From positions 20,601,492 through 20,665,491 of the forward strand of contig NC_079375.1 of the NCBI RefSeq assembly GCF_021018895.1: 64,000 bases of DNA, read 5' to 3'. The stretch's first letter is position 1, and each line of letters starts with the position of its first letter. Both the position numbers and the translations under genes were made by a program. Below the pieces are notes generated by a model. It made no database searches. It was not told where the DNA came from and saw only the letters and a list, made by a program, of their open reading frames with translations. The stretch comes from Seriola aureovittata (Eukaryota; Chordata; Actinopteri; Carangiformes; Carangidae). Below are positions 15,412 through 27,817 of the stretch, one piece after another.

Positions 15412-16689
15412 TTTGCTCTGTTCAGTTCTCCAAACAATTTGTTGTCACATTATCTGGTCTTTGGAATCTGACAAAGCAAACAAAATGAAATCAGAAATAG
15501 AGGAATCAGTTTGAAGTTTTATGACCAGATGGAACAGCAATAATCCATTTTTGTACTCCATTCACAATCTCCCTCTTATTCATTCTCCCTCATGTAGCAC
15601 CGAGCACAAGACACTAACATCCAATCACACTCAAGTGCGCTCTCTCTCTCTCTCTCTCTCTCTCTTCTTTCCTCTCATTCTCATCTACTCCCAGAGATTT
15701 TTGCTTTTCTCACACTCTCGCTGCTTCATTTCTTCCATGAATCAGGCAGCTATTATTCAACAGTGGCAGGCCTGATGTTGAGTTGATTACAGCTCTGCCA
15801 TCCAGGACTAGAGCTGAAAATAGCTTGAGACAGTTTCGCCCAGCAGCGATGGCCAGCGGGGCAAAATATACTCCTACAGACATAAATACAGACAACCATT
15901 GTTCTGACTCACTACTTTCCTCCCTTCCTGCTCTCTCTTTGCCTCCTACTAGGTCTCCAGTCTTCTTTCAGATCCCTGGGTTACTTTTGCTGAACTGAAT
16001 CTAACTGTAACTTCCTTTTACTCTTTCATGTTTCATGTCAGTATTTGTACTGTGTAGATTTTTTCAGTACATAGCTCGACTGCCCTTTAAATTTTTTTCC
16101 TCTTTAAATACTATTATAATAAATATAATAAAATTATAGAGAATAGAGAGTAGTCATTGCTTCCCCTTCCTCACTCTCTCAGTGTCTCCCCCTTCCCAGC
16201 CTCACCTCTTCCCTCCCTCCTCCCATGCCCTCCCTTCCCCTGACCACCAGCGTCTGTGGCAGCTCTCTGTCCTCTTGAGGCACCGCAGCCACCCAGCCGC
16301 AACCCCAAACAATGTCAGCTATGCAGTAAACAGACAAACACCACCGAACGGCCCTGCTGGGAATTTTATCTTCCATCATTCACACACTCTCTGATGGCCA
16401 ACAAGAAACGGCAAACAAATCTGAAAATTACAGACAGGGATGCAAACATTTTCACAAGCTAAGACGTGAACACTGAGATAAGTACATGTATACTTGAAGT
16501 CAAGGTTACAGAGCTGTACATGCATGCACACTATGCACACTTTGGCTGGTAGTTTCGCAATGGGATGGGATGAGTTTGTCATTTAGGATGTTCAAATATT
16601 ATAAAAAAATTTGGTAATTTTAAGAAAATATGTGAAATTCAAGTAAGCAAACTTTTCTGTGAGACACTTTTTTCCGATACCTCTTTTTT
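15412..16689 (-). other. kank4 upstream region
   Basis: Probable 5' UTR or intron and promoter territory of kank4. It includes a CT run at 15640-15664 and a C/T-rich patch at about 16160-16240. I could not identify a convincing non-coding first exon or promoter. Open frames here have no recognisable protein content. Confidence 0.4.
15640..15664 (+). repeat. (TC)n microsatellite
   Basis: A short uninterrupted CT dinucleotide tract of about 12 units upstream of kank4. Confidence 0.9.
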
Positions 16690-17180
16690 TGGCCATTGAG
16701 AGCAGCAGTTACCATTTAAGTTGATATGGTGGCTGACATTATTAGCAAACAGTCACTTATTTACATTCAACAGACACTGAACAACATTAGCATTTAGTTG
16801 GAGATATGTTTCTTTTAGCTCTGTTTTCATCTGATCCTGATGCAAATATCTGGCTCTTTAGTTGAGGGATTCTTCCCCAGCTAGTCACTAACTTTGACTT
16901 TCTGCTGTTGAGTGTTGGGCAGGTATTGTACAGTGTGTTTATCAGAGATTTTGTGCTGAAAACAGCTGAAAATGAAGCTAAAATGAGCTGTGAGAGTGAA
17001 CCAAGACAGTCGAGGTGTGGGACAGAAAACCAAAACAATGAGCTGAAAGATCCTCTGTGGAGCTGAGGGGAACTACTCAGTCAGGTGATTAATCTGTAGC
17101 TTTGTCACAAGTGACTCATATTACTCATAGAAACTTGATCCATTGTTTACATAGAAACAGCAGCAGCTTTAATAAACAAG
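16690..17180 (+). repeat. Dispersed repeat, copy B (MITE-like)
   Basis: Second copy of the element in the kank4 intron at 10080-10750. The shared AAACCAAAACAATGAGCTGA block lies at about 17028-17047, followed by the same GGAGCTGAG-type sequence. The two are diverged, so neither insertion is recent. Confidence 0.65.
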
Positions 17181-19190
17181 CCACATTCTCAAAAGTTAGA
17201 TGTTCTGCGAAAACAAGCAGCTATAAAAATGGTAAAATATGATTAGTAGAGAAGTAGAGAAGAGTATGAACTTAAGCAATCATTCAATGCCAGCACTCTA
17301 TATTTGATCATTTTCAATATTTTGAGCGACAGATACGTTTCAGTCAGCTGCCAAAAGCAGGACTGAGTCTAATATCCAGCCCTGTCTGTATCACATGATA
17401 TGGAAACTTCCACCAATCTGTTTGCCTGCGTTAAGAAAAAAAAAATAAACAGCTAAATATTGTTTTTCCAAATCTGGTAAAAAATGATCTATCATGGTAG
17501 AGTTTCCTCTCACTGTATGATCTGTGCTGTGGTCCGTACAGAAAGCTAATACATGTGTTACACTGACTACATTGAAACTGATACGCTGTGTATGTTGTTA
17601 TCACCAGTGGGGTTTTATGATGCTGAGAGGAATCTTTCAGCACTCGAACTGAAAAGTCTAAGTTTAGCCAATACACATGGGTGTGAAGCTAAAGTCCAAG
17701 AGAGGTAGACCCAGACGTGTCTTTATTTTACAAGCTACACAGAAGCACAAACCAGGAGGATAACGCAACAGTTTTCCATAGAGCTAGTGAGGCATTAATA
17801 TTAGGGAAAAGAGCCTAATGTTGACTACAAGCAGAGGCTGTGTTCAACATTGCCTCTGTCAGTCAACGCAGCAGACAGCAGAGCACCTGTTACTGCAGAC
17901 ATCTCAATGCTGGCTGTCATCGAGCTCAGAGAGCCGGCCGCTGGCTGGACTTCAGGAAATTCCTTTAACATTTCTGCTTTGTAGTAAAAAATGAAGTTTC
18001 ATCTCAACACTGGATGTTTACTAAGTGAAAAATAAAACAGTTATTAGTTAATATTAAATCAAACGCTGCAGTTAAAGATTTACTTGAAAAATGAAATACG
18101 CTTAGGGTATTTGCTTTCTCGCTCAGTTAGATGAGGAGATCAATTACACTCTGTTCAATAAATAAAATATGACACTACAGCAGGAGACGATTACCTTACA
18201 TTAGCATGCACTGGAGGCAGAGGGGAGGCGAGAGTGGTGTCGATCTTCTCATCTAACTCTAAAGTGAATAAACCTATTTTACAAAAATGTCAAACCATTC
18301 CTTTTCAGCTGTCCTTGGATTTTATGTAATGTCAACATTTATAAAGTTGTATTTGAAGCACTGAGAAAGAGCAATGTTAACTTTTAGGCTATTTACAGCG
18401 CGCTCTCAGACAAACAAAGTGAGGCCCAACTGCAGTAGCCTACATCTTCCTTAAATACAAATATAGACACACTCATATATTTCTTCCTGACCAGGTTACC
18501 ACAGAGGAAACAATATAGCAGAGTTACGGTTAGGCTGTTCCCAAGAGTCGTTGCCTAACTCTCTCCACATTTCCGTGGCACACGCTTTAATTGTGTACGC
18601 TTGGAGCAATAGGCCCACCTCACAGGAAACCCAAGAAATGAAACATAAAATATTCGCCTTACCCCAAACAGGCCCCTGCCAAACAGTGCTGCGCAGCGCT
18701 ACAGCGCTGCTACCTCTGCACACGTTGAACTTAAGCCAAAGTCAAGTTACAATTTTTTTCTCGAGCTTTTGTAAAATCAAGGTTCCCTTTGTATCCAGCT
18801 GAAGCTCTTGTTGTATTTCAGTCAGGGGAAGTGTTACAGTTTCTTGAGAGGCCATTTTGCTTTATTTGAGTTCTTTTCATCTCTGTGTTCCCACAACAGC
18901 TGGCCTCCTCCTCCTCTGGGTAAATGTGTTCCTCCTCACACAGACCTTTAGGCTCTCCCCGCATCAGCATAAACCTCATAATCACAACATCTCTGTCCAC
19001 AGCATTTTTTACTAAAGCCACGAATTAAATATGAACTCATCTCACCTCCCTGTGAAGCAATGATAAATGCTTGAATCTCCGATAAGGACAAAGGGATCAT
19101 TTAAGCTTTGAGATAATAGCTGTTAAGAATTGGTTTACTCACTGACGGTAACAGCAAGCGTTTGTTGTGGTGGTTATTTTTAGCCATGGT
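17181..19190. other. Intergenic DNA
   Basis: Two kilobases of AT-rich DNA between kank4 and angptl3. I see no gene, RNA or clear repeat. The open frames near 18496-18802 overlap on both strands and look like chance. Confidence 0.5.
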
Positions 19191-19194
19191 AACG

Positions 19195-19700
19195 GTGTCT
19201 CTAGGGATGGCAACATCAGTTGGCCCACCAGTTTGGTCCAGACTGAAATATTGAGACAACTATTTGATAGTTTGTACACACATTCTTAGTCCCCACAGGA
19301 TGAATGCCATTTGGTGGTCCCCACACTTTTCCCTCCATCATGAGGTTGAATTAAGTTGTTTTGGGTGATGGCTTGTCAGCTATTGGATGAATTGTTATCA
19401 CTTTTGGTGACCTTTCATCTGATCAGGTCAAAAGTTAAATATACACTAAATACCTGTAAAACTAATGATATTTCCATCAGCCTCAGTATTACAGCCTCAG
19501 TTGTACTTGTGTGGTAATTGGCACACTAGCATGCTAACAAACTAAGGTAGATTAGGGGAGCATAGTAAACATTATACCTACTAAATATCAGCATGTTAGC
19601 ATTGTCACTGTGAGCCCATGCTGATGTCAGCATTTAGATCAAAGCACCACCAAGTACAGCCTCTCAGAACTGCTAGTCTTTTTACAACTTATGGAGTTAA
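19195..19700 (+). repeat. 'AGCATGTTAGCAT' teleost repeat, copy 1
   Basis: The order of blocks matches the other copies in this window: ...CAGACTGAAATATTGAGACAA, CCACAGGATGAATG, ATCATGAGGTTGA, CATCAGCCTCAG, GCACACTAGCATGCTAAC, ATCAGCATGTTAGCATTGTC, then AAAGCACC and ACAGCCTC. This is a very abundant teleost dispersed repeat; it is non-coding and diverged here. Confidence 0.75.
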
Positions 19701-21600
19701 TTCATTCAGTCTCATATGTTTTTACTTTCATGAGTTCACATGGGGCGAACTTGAGCTGTCAGTTTGGCCTCTCTATCACATTGTCCCATCCACCCACTCA
19801 CTTATACTCTGTGTTGTACAGTTTTTTGCACCACTATATGGCATCAATGCCTGTCTTCTAAAATTTTAGATAATTAACGTATTCGTAAAGTAACGTAACA
19901 CAGCTCTCTCTGTGCATTTTTCATTTTGATTCCTCTTTTAGTTGTCCATCTGTACAGTATATACTGTATGTCTACATGTTTCCCTGTTCCCGGAAAAATA
20001 ATTCCTCTCCTCCACTTTTTGGCTGTACAGACTGTGGTTTTTCCAGCACATAACTCTAAACCTTGTCTTCTGTTCGGAGTTGATTTAGAAACCAAAGCCA
20101 ACTGTTTGGACTCAAGCTCCCTTTCCCTTCCTGATGTATCTGTCTCCTCTTTTTTCTGTCAAACTCACATTTTTCTCTCACTGTCTCCATAAAGACTTCC
20201 TCGAAATCCCTCAGGTCCTGTGAGCTTTTTTCATGTTTGTATTTCATCCTGGGATTTTGGACCACTGGAGTTGTCCTGGTCTTATTCCAATAACAGCAGG
20301 CTCAGTGTTGCATTGTGGCATCTAAGCCTCATTGGAACCAAAGCTCATAGGATGAAACAGCTGCCAGTGGCTTCACGCAAGGAAGAAAGCTATGGTATGT
20401 TAACATGGCGAGGTTAAAATAGAAAGTGTGCTGCCTGGGTGTGTGTTCACATGGGCATGTGTGTTTGTGTTGTTTCATGTGCATTCCTGTACAGCTTGTG
20501 TAAATATAGATGTAATAATATATAAATACAATTCAGCATTTAATCTTTAAAAGGCAAAGGTATTCCCCCGCCAGTCTGATCAGTATTCAGCACAGGCCCA
20601 GAGGTCCACTCCACACAATTTGTTAAACCACTTTAGAGTCAAAAGCTTTTCTGACCCTGAATTTAGATCAGCTAGTCCCAGATCGAAGACTTTCAAGGTC
20701 AACATTCAGCATCTCGGATTTGATTAACTATCCAGTCCAGCAGTTCTCCACTGGCTGGAGAGATGAGATAAATATTAAATCAGAAGCTTACCTTGTGACA
20801 TGTGTTCGGCAGTTTCCTCCACTTTATCTTGCTGATGTGAGGGCGTGTACGCCAGACAGTGCACTACAGTCTGTTCTCAGCTCAGACCAGCCTGCCTGTC
20901 TGTCTCCTGAGAGGGCAGGGAGGTGCTGTCAGGGAGAGTGGCATGCCGCGGCTGTTTGGTAAATGCCAATGTGCAGCCCCTGCCATAACAGAAGCTGGGG
21001 TTGCTTGTGTGTAAAAGAGTGCATGGAGCAGGGAGGGGCTTGTGAACATGCCTTCCTACACCACCCACTGTCCAACAAGACTGAAATACGGGAGACTAGA
21101 CATGAGGAACCACACCCTCTCCTCCAGACAGCAGCCAATTGGAGCTAAGAGGTGTAGCTGGCTGGGAAAAACGGCAACACTTCTGAGACCCTGGTGATAA
21201 CATGTCAAAATATGGAGCAACTGGTACGAAGCAAGAGAAAGTTCCAGAGTCACCTTACTGTTTATCATCGACAATCTCAGATAACATCAGTGACTATGCT
21301 GTGCCTCATAGAGCAGAGTGTAACCCCGTCCAGTGCTATGTCGTCTCTGTCCCCATTAATCAAGTAAACAGGAAGGGAGAGCAGAGGGCTTGGTGCCATC
21401 CATGGGGGCTCATTCTCTCAGTACATGCCTCTCATTCTTCAGGGATCCTCTTTCAGCTTGTTACCAGCATCTTCGTCAGGAGTACCACTATCATGCCTGG
21501 AAAGACTGTCTGCTCTTTATAAGAGCAGTGGACCATAAGTAACAGCTGTCTGGTCTGATTGATGGTCTTTTATGACAAAATTTGTTGGGAAAAATTTGGA
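19701..21600. other. Intergenic DNA
   Basis: No recognisable gene. A GC-richer patch at about 20830-21150 has open frames on both strands, but neither shows a domain or a clear splice frame. It could be an unplaced 5' exon of kank4 (minus strand); that is speculation. Confidence 0.4.
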
Positions 21601-21790
21601 GTTGGTTCCAGGGATGAAAATGTTGGTTTGTTGAGCTATTGGTCAATGCAACAATTTGGTGCAGGGAAAAATATGTCAACAGCTATGACATGGATTGCAG
21701 TGCAGATATTCACATCTCCCAGAGAGTGACGCTTCCAGGAATTAGTGATCTCTTATTCAATTAAATATCTTATCATTTAGTAGACGGATT

Positions 21791-23003
21791 CAAGGGCGTA
21801 GGTTTGGTCTTAACATTGGTAGGGACGCAACCCAGCCACCCCTCCTTAAACAAAGATTATTGCCATCAACAAATGTTTATTAAGTTAGTATACTAAGGCA
21901 TAAATATGTCTTGAAGCATCTAGGTTTTGTAGGGTATAAACATACTATTGTATAGGAAGGCAGGTGTGATGCTGGCTTCAAACCAAGATCTTGTCAGTGT
22001 GAGACATCATTGTTTACTATTGCACCACCTGGAAGCTCTTCAGGGAGTGAGACATGAAGACGTCATGGTATACTAAGGTATAAAAATGTCAAAAAATGTC
22101 ATAGTATCGTAAGGCATAAAAAATGCCATAGTAGGGTATGCATAAATAAGTAAAGAAATATCGTAGAATTAAAGGTATAAAATTGTCAAAAAACGTGATA
22201 GTATACTGAGGCATAAAAAGGTACAAGAAAATTTTAAAAACATCACAGTATTATAATGTATAAAAATGTAAGAAAGAAAACTTCATAGTACAGTAAAAAT
22301 GGCGAAAAACGTCATTGCATCATCATTTTTGACTTTTTTTTTTGCTTTACTATAGTAAGGCATAATAACGTCATAATATAGTTAGGTATAAAATGTCAAA
22401 GTATTGCATAAAAATGTTAAAAAAATCATAGTATAGCAAGGCATTATGAGGCCAGTTAGAACTGAATTTGTTTGGACTGTGCAGCTTTTGAACCCAGAGC
22501 CTTCTCACTGAGAGTCAACAAATGTAACCACTGCACCACCATAAAAATGCTATAGTATAGTATGGCATAAAAACATCATAGTAATATAAGGCATGAAAAA
22601 GTCATAGTATTTATCGTAACATACTTTGATATATCCACCATTTTATGTTTAGTCCTGCTAGCAACCTGACTGCTAGCCAACAGAAGACAGAAGCCAGGGT
22701 TAGCTTGCTAGTTAACGCTAGCTAACATGGTTAAATAACATCAGTTCACATTTTTCTGGTGACGTTAGGTACCACTAACCATCAGATAGCCCCTGTCCTT
22801 TCAGTCAGTCAAATGCTAGCATGCCTAAATCTGTTGTCTTGGAGACGAAGTCTCTTGGAGGGCACATTGGAATGATCGGATATGTTTTCACTCCAAACAT
22901 AGTGTGAACAAGTTCACTCAAATACTGGAAGGGACAATTCTGTCCTCCCCAAAATATTGGTAGGGACATGTCCCTACTGCCCATATGCAAACCTTCACCC
23001 TTG
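21791..23003 (+). mobile_element. Non-autonomous TIR element carrying a minisatellite
   Basis: The left end CAAGGGCGTAGGTTTG (21791-21806) is matched 14/16 by the reverse complement of 22988-23003, so the 1.2 kb between is bounded by terminal inverted repeats. Near both ends sits ATTGGTAGGGAC (about 21815 and 22957). The interior is mostly a degenerate tandem array plus two homologous unique blocks, and no transposase is encoded. Flanks (about 21600-21780 and from 23004) resemble the AGCATGTTAGCAT family, suggesting insertion into an older repeat. The superfamily is not assigned because target duplications are unclear. Confidence 0.65.
21880..22620 (+). repeat. Degenerate tandem array (about 25-30 bp unit)
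   Basis: Repeats of a core close to CATAGTATAGTAAGGCATA followed by AAAAATGTC, in many diverged copies. Two non-array blocks interrupt it (21965-22032 and 22448-22542). Both blocks end in a similar stretch with CAC(C)TGCACCACC-like sequence (TTGCACCACCT and CTGCACCACCA), so they are copies of each other. Confidence 0.8.
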
Positions 23004-23004
23004 G

Positions 23005-23640
23005 ATGGATTGACACAAAATTTTCTACAGACATTAATGTTTCCCAGAGGATGAATCCCTTAGAAAACTTTAGTGTTATCATGAGGTTGACATTTTTGTT
23101 GAACACTTTTAACAACTATTGAATTGACTGCCTGGAAATTCCAGCACAAACATTCATGGTGCCCAGAGAATTAATCATGATGATTTTTCCAATCCTCCTT
23201 TTTCTGTTGTGCCACTAGCAGGACATATCCACTGAAGTATCTCAAGATCCACTTGATGGTTTGGCATTATGAGGCTGACATTTGTATTAATCAGTGAAAT
23301 GTGTCACATATTGATGGATTGGCATGAGGTACATACATTCCCGTACTTCTCCTGATCCTTTGGCCTTGTCAGGTGCTTTTATTTGGTTATTTATTCAATA
23401 CTTTGGTTTATACCATCATCAGCTGTACTTTGCGTTTAGAGCTAATTAGCAAAAGTTAGTGTGCTAATATCTTAAACTAAGATCGTGAACATGGTAAACA
23501 TAGCATGTCAGCATGCTAGCATGTTAGCATCCAAAGTTAGGCATTTAGCACAAAGCACTGCTGTGGTTAAGTGCAACCCTACAGAGATGCTACCATGGCT
23601 GCAGACTCTTCTAGTCCTCTAATTCTCTCTCTTCCCCTCT
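23005..23640 (+). repeat. 'AGCATGTTAGCAT' teleost repeat, copy 2
   Basis: Same block order as copy 1: GATGGATTGACACAAAATTT, CCAGAGGATGAATCC, ATCATGAGGTTGACAT, CATCAGCTGTACTTTG, GCTAATTAGCAAAAGTTAG, CAGCATGCTAGCATGTTAGC, then GGCATTTAGCACAAAGCACTG and a terminal ACAGAGATGCTACCATGGCTG. It abuts the minisatellite-bearing transposon. Confidence 0.8.
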
Positions 23641-26600
23641 CAATCTGTGTATTTTATTTTTTCTATATAAAGTTAATGTCTCTTTCTCTTCTCTCCATCT
23701 ATTTTCACTGCGTGTATGTTTGTGTTGGGGTACAAGTGGCTCAGTTTGCCTCCTCAGGCCAAAAGAAAATTCTAATTTCCCACAACACTTTATGAGCCCC
23801 AGAGTGAAAATTGTTGATCACAGTCTCCAACTGGCAGCAGCCATCTTGAGTCTAACTTGAAAGAAAAATAAACTGGGCAATGGTTATGAAAAGTCTATGA
23901 TATGATGAAGAGAGAGAGAGTCGCTCGAGGGGCTGCAACCACCACGTTGTGCCCCACCATGGATGGAAAAGGAATTAGCAAGAATTAGCAAGAAATACTC
24001 CTTTTCCATTACCCAAGCAGACAACTGACTCCGAGAGGGATTGTGGTTTGACTCGAGGGGGAGAGAGAGAAAAAACAGTCTTTACTGGACCAAATGACTG
24101 CTGACTGACTGACCACAAACTGCAGAAAACTTGGCCAAAAAGCAAAAATGTTCTCAAAGGCAATTTCAGAGAAAGATGTAGAGTTGCATCATATTTTAGA
24201 GAGAATTGGGGGGTATACATTCACTTTGTAATTGACTTAAAATATTAGTTGAAAAATTAGTTGTTAATTATTAACTTATACAAATAGACTTTTTGGGCCC
24301 AAACAGTGAAATACATGAGGCTGGAGGCTTGCCAGCTGCAGGGCATTAATTTTCCTCCCATTTACTGTTATTACTTGTGGAAGCTGCATCCTGGTGGAAA
24401 GTATAGCTGGAGGTAAGTTAAATACTGCCAAGAGGCAGGTCCTCTTTTTAGCAATGTTGTTTTTGTAGGAGGCTGCAAAGTGTTCAGTAACGTTTTATGT
24501 TGATGCCAGTCATACCCAGGATTTTAATCAGTCAATTTCTACATGTTTTTTTTTGTTTCTTTTACATCTACTGAATGATTTTTTTACGGAGTTGGACATT
24601 TAACTGGAAAACACAAAACAGATGGAAAAGTTTAAAGTAATTCAGTCCACCTAAAGGTTTGTCACAGCCTATATCTTCTCCCATTAGACATTCATTATGT
24701 AACTGTGGTTTGTGGTCAGGGGAGTTACAGGTTGTACTGTAGCTGCATTGGCCAACTGAAATGCTGTAGTCATGTAACAGTGACCTATGAATCAAGACCA
24801 AGGCCACACACCCTTGACAAGTGAGGTTATTTACAATTCAAGATGCAGAAGTCTTAAGTAAAGCCACTAGGATTCATTTGAATCTATAGATGTCAGTTAC
24901 AGGCTATATGACACTCACTGTGAAAGTTCACATTAAGGCTGAGGCTGCCGTAAGTAGTTTATCTTTTAGAATGGTATAGTTCTCTGATCGGTGTCAAACT
25001 AATCATTTTTATCAATCACAATGAACCATTCAGAGTATTTCAGCTAATTGTAAACAGTACAAGACGGTGTAAATCTGTCAGTAAAGTCAGTGTGAGAGTT
25101 TTTAAAGTCAAGGTTTGTTTACTGGTAAATCACTATCAATTTTTCTTTTTATCTACTAACTTACTTTCTTTCTCCATGACAGAAAACTTTAAATCTAACT
25201 CGAGAAGGTCATGGTACCGTATTTTACTGTTAAATTGAGGAAAATATTAATGTTCAAATGAATGTTATTTGTAGTTCATTGTTCAAACTTAAAGTGAAGC
25301 TTAATAAATCGATATTTTCTATTTAATTCTAGGATTACCTTTAATTAACATTTAATAATATTCAATATTGACAGATTTAAAAATAGCTTTTAGAATCAAA
25401 CTGTGGACTGTTGCTTCCCAGTTTACTGATAATACGCCAAGAAAATTCAAAATGCAGACATATAATAGAAAGGCTACAGTAGGTGTGTGTGTGTGTTTGT
25501 GTGTGTTTGCGAGTGCACGTGTGTGTATGTGGCTTGACCACAAATATGCCAGCTGTACAAAAATCTATTTGGCTTTGGCGGTTTGATCAAACAAGTAAAC
25601 AGTCTGTGTGTATGGTAGATAAACAGTATTACGAAATAATGTGAACTGTTATCTTTTTTTAATAGCAGGTGCCAAATGGCAAAACAGAGAGTGTAATAAA
25701 AGTTAGTGTAACAGCTAAACCTGCAAATGCTTCTGCATTTTTCCATTTGGGCTGAAGAAAACCTGCTAAACGATATCACTCAATCGTATCAATTTAAAGA
25801 GAGTGAAAATGTGTGTCTACTGTTGTATGCTCGAAATATCACTCAACAGTGCAGCAAAGGACATACAGGTCAGTCCACAGTGTTCTGTGTGCACAAAGCA
25901 ATGCAGATGCTGCAGGAGACTTGCTTCACCCTCCAGCAGGAGCTGAGTGGGGAGGCAGAGCTGTACAGTCTGATGGCTGCTGGTGTTCTCCTCAGGCACA
26001 TTACATTCTGCCCCTGAGGGAGAGTCTCCATCGGATCACTTTGGGTTTGGAGTTCATGTGGGGTCACTTTCACACACATATACACTGATATATTGATATT
26101 TAGTATAAATTTTGTCCAAAATAAAGCAGTGGGAAATACATTTGTTGTATGTAATCCAAATCCCGAAATTAGAAAATGTCATAACCTTGGTAACTTGACA
26201 ACTCTCTAATTGCTGTTATAACAATCTGGGGCCCAAAAAGTATAAGATAAGACAATCTCCATGGTGATAATAATATAAAGGGTGAGGAGTTGTCAGCCTG
26301 CATTCACTCTCGTTTTGGAGAGTTCTGCATGTGGCATGACAGTTTTTCATTCAGTAGCTCTTGATGTGTATGTTTCTGTATTTATAATCAATAAATAATC
26401 AATAGAAGCGAAATCCACAGTGATAAATTATGTTAATACGTATTCATGAGCTCAATATTCCATCTCCAACCCTCACACATGTCAAGTATAATGGTGACTG
26501 ACTTACTCTCCGTTCATTGTTTATCACACACACACATCCTTGATTTCCCTGTGGCCCCTAGACTGTGTGTCTCTTACTCTTTGAAGCCGTTGCTGCTGCG

Positions 26601-26842
26601 TCATTAGAGGGTTCATAAATGTGGGCCACCATGCACCCATACATTTTACCTTCCAGAGAGCAGACCTCACTGGCTGAAATCAGGGTTGTGGACACTGTTT
26701 ACTGTGTACACACTGTGGGGCTCATGCAATCCTGCTCTCATATGGGTATAGTTAACATTTAACAGAGGAGAGGCTAGGTCTTCATATTCCCCCTGACAGT
26801 TGTAGGGACTGTGCACCACAAATGAGTCTTTTGTTTTCTTGC

Positions 26843-26883
<41 letters not shown>

Positions 26884-27660
26884 TGAAGGAGTGCTGTTGC
26901 ACAAATGCAGGTCAACCTCTTTTTGCAGATAATGGAATAATGTTTGATTGCAGGGCTGCAGATTTTCCATTCATAAATAAGAGGCAACGTTTCGACTTGC
27001 GTTTTTGTCTTTAGATTTACAGTGGAAACAGATCCATGCTGCCTGGTTTCATTGTCATAGACAGCTAGTGACGTTACATGCGTCTGTACTTGCATAGCGT
27101 CTAGACCTACCCACCAGGGGATCAAAGTAGATGAAGTAACACATTGCAAAATCACAATTGCATAAGTCATATTTCTCAATCAATCCTATATGTAAACTGG
27201 GTCATCTTCCTGTTTAAAAATAAACTAGACTACACAACAATAACAGAGAGAAGCCATGGCCTCGTCAAAGGTAACTACCGGTCAGGAGAAAACATCGTGT
27301 CACACCGTGTCACACCGTGTCACACCATCCGGGTTCAGAAAACAAAAAAGAAATGCCTTAGATAGAACTGAAACCGAATATATATCATTTGACATTGCTG
27401 CAGTGGCAAGTGGATAAAAAGATAAATCACTCTCCTTTCAGTAAATTCAACCTGCTCAGTGGAACAAATTCAGTTTATATGGAGCAAAACCGTACGCACT
27501 GAAAAATGGGTGGAGCACGTTAAATGCAGAAAAACTGTAAACATTCCACTTTATGATAATATCAAAACTAACCACTGGATTTTGAACATGGATGATGATG
27601 TGAATATGATCAAGTTTCAATAGTCCACTCAGCAGGAGGAAACTCCATCCGCTGTACTGA
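23641..27660. other. Intergenic DNA upstream of angptl3
   Basis: No gene identified. A TG tract lies at 26845-26881, and a 10-base unit CGTGTCACAC is repeated three times at about 27296-27327. A GC-richer, exon-like patch lies at about 25860-26015 (see findings). Mammalian neighbours DOCK7 and USP1 were not seen. Confidence 0.5.
26845..26881 (+). repeat. (TG)n microsatellite
   Basis: An uninterrupted TG run of about 18 units, upstream of angptl3. Confidence 0.95.
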
Positions 27661-27675
27661 TATTGACCAGATGAG

Positions 27676-27688
27676 GAGAATCATTAAC
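27676..27688 (+). promoter_or_regulatory. HNF1-like site upstream of angptl3
   Basis: GAGAATCATTAAC matches the palindromic HNF1 consensus GTTAATNATTAAC at 10 of 12 defined positions. It sits about 20 bases upstream of the TATA box. ANGPTL3 is a liver gene and HNF1 is a liver regulator, so a functional site is plausible but inferred. Confidence 0.55.
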
Positions 27689-27708
27689 CTGATAGCAGAC
27701 AGTGCACA

Positions 27709-27715
27709 TATAAAA
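27709..27715 (+). promoter_or_regulatory. TATA box of angptl3
   Basis: TATAAAA, 103 bases before the chosen ATG. Transcription would start near 27740, leaving a leader of about 80 bases. This also excludes the in-frame ATG at 27671, which lies upstream of the box. Confidence 0.6.
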
Positions 27716-27817
27716 CCCAAGATTTCCTCACTCAGTAGCTCTTTGTCCAGTCACAGAGGAGGGAGAGAGCTGCCTGACACCATCAACACACAGCCGGTGA
27801 AGCATCAAGGCAACAAC

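Noticed and set aside
21880..22620. CRISPR-like array
   Set aside because: The repeats are directly adjacent, diverged and without unique spacers of constant size, and the genome is animal. It is a minisatellite inside a transposon.
27671..27817. In-frame ATG at 27671 as the angptl3 start
   Set aside because: It lies upstream of the TATA box, and the resulting N-terminus would bury the signal peptide that starts at the ATG at 27818.
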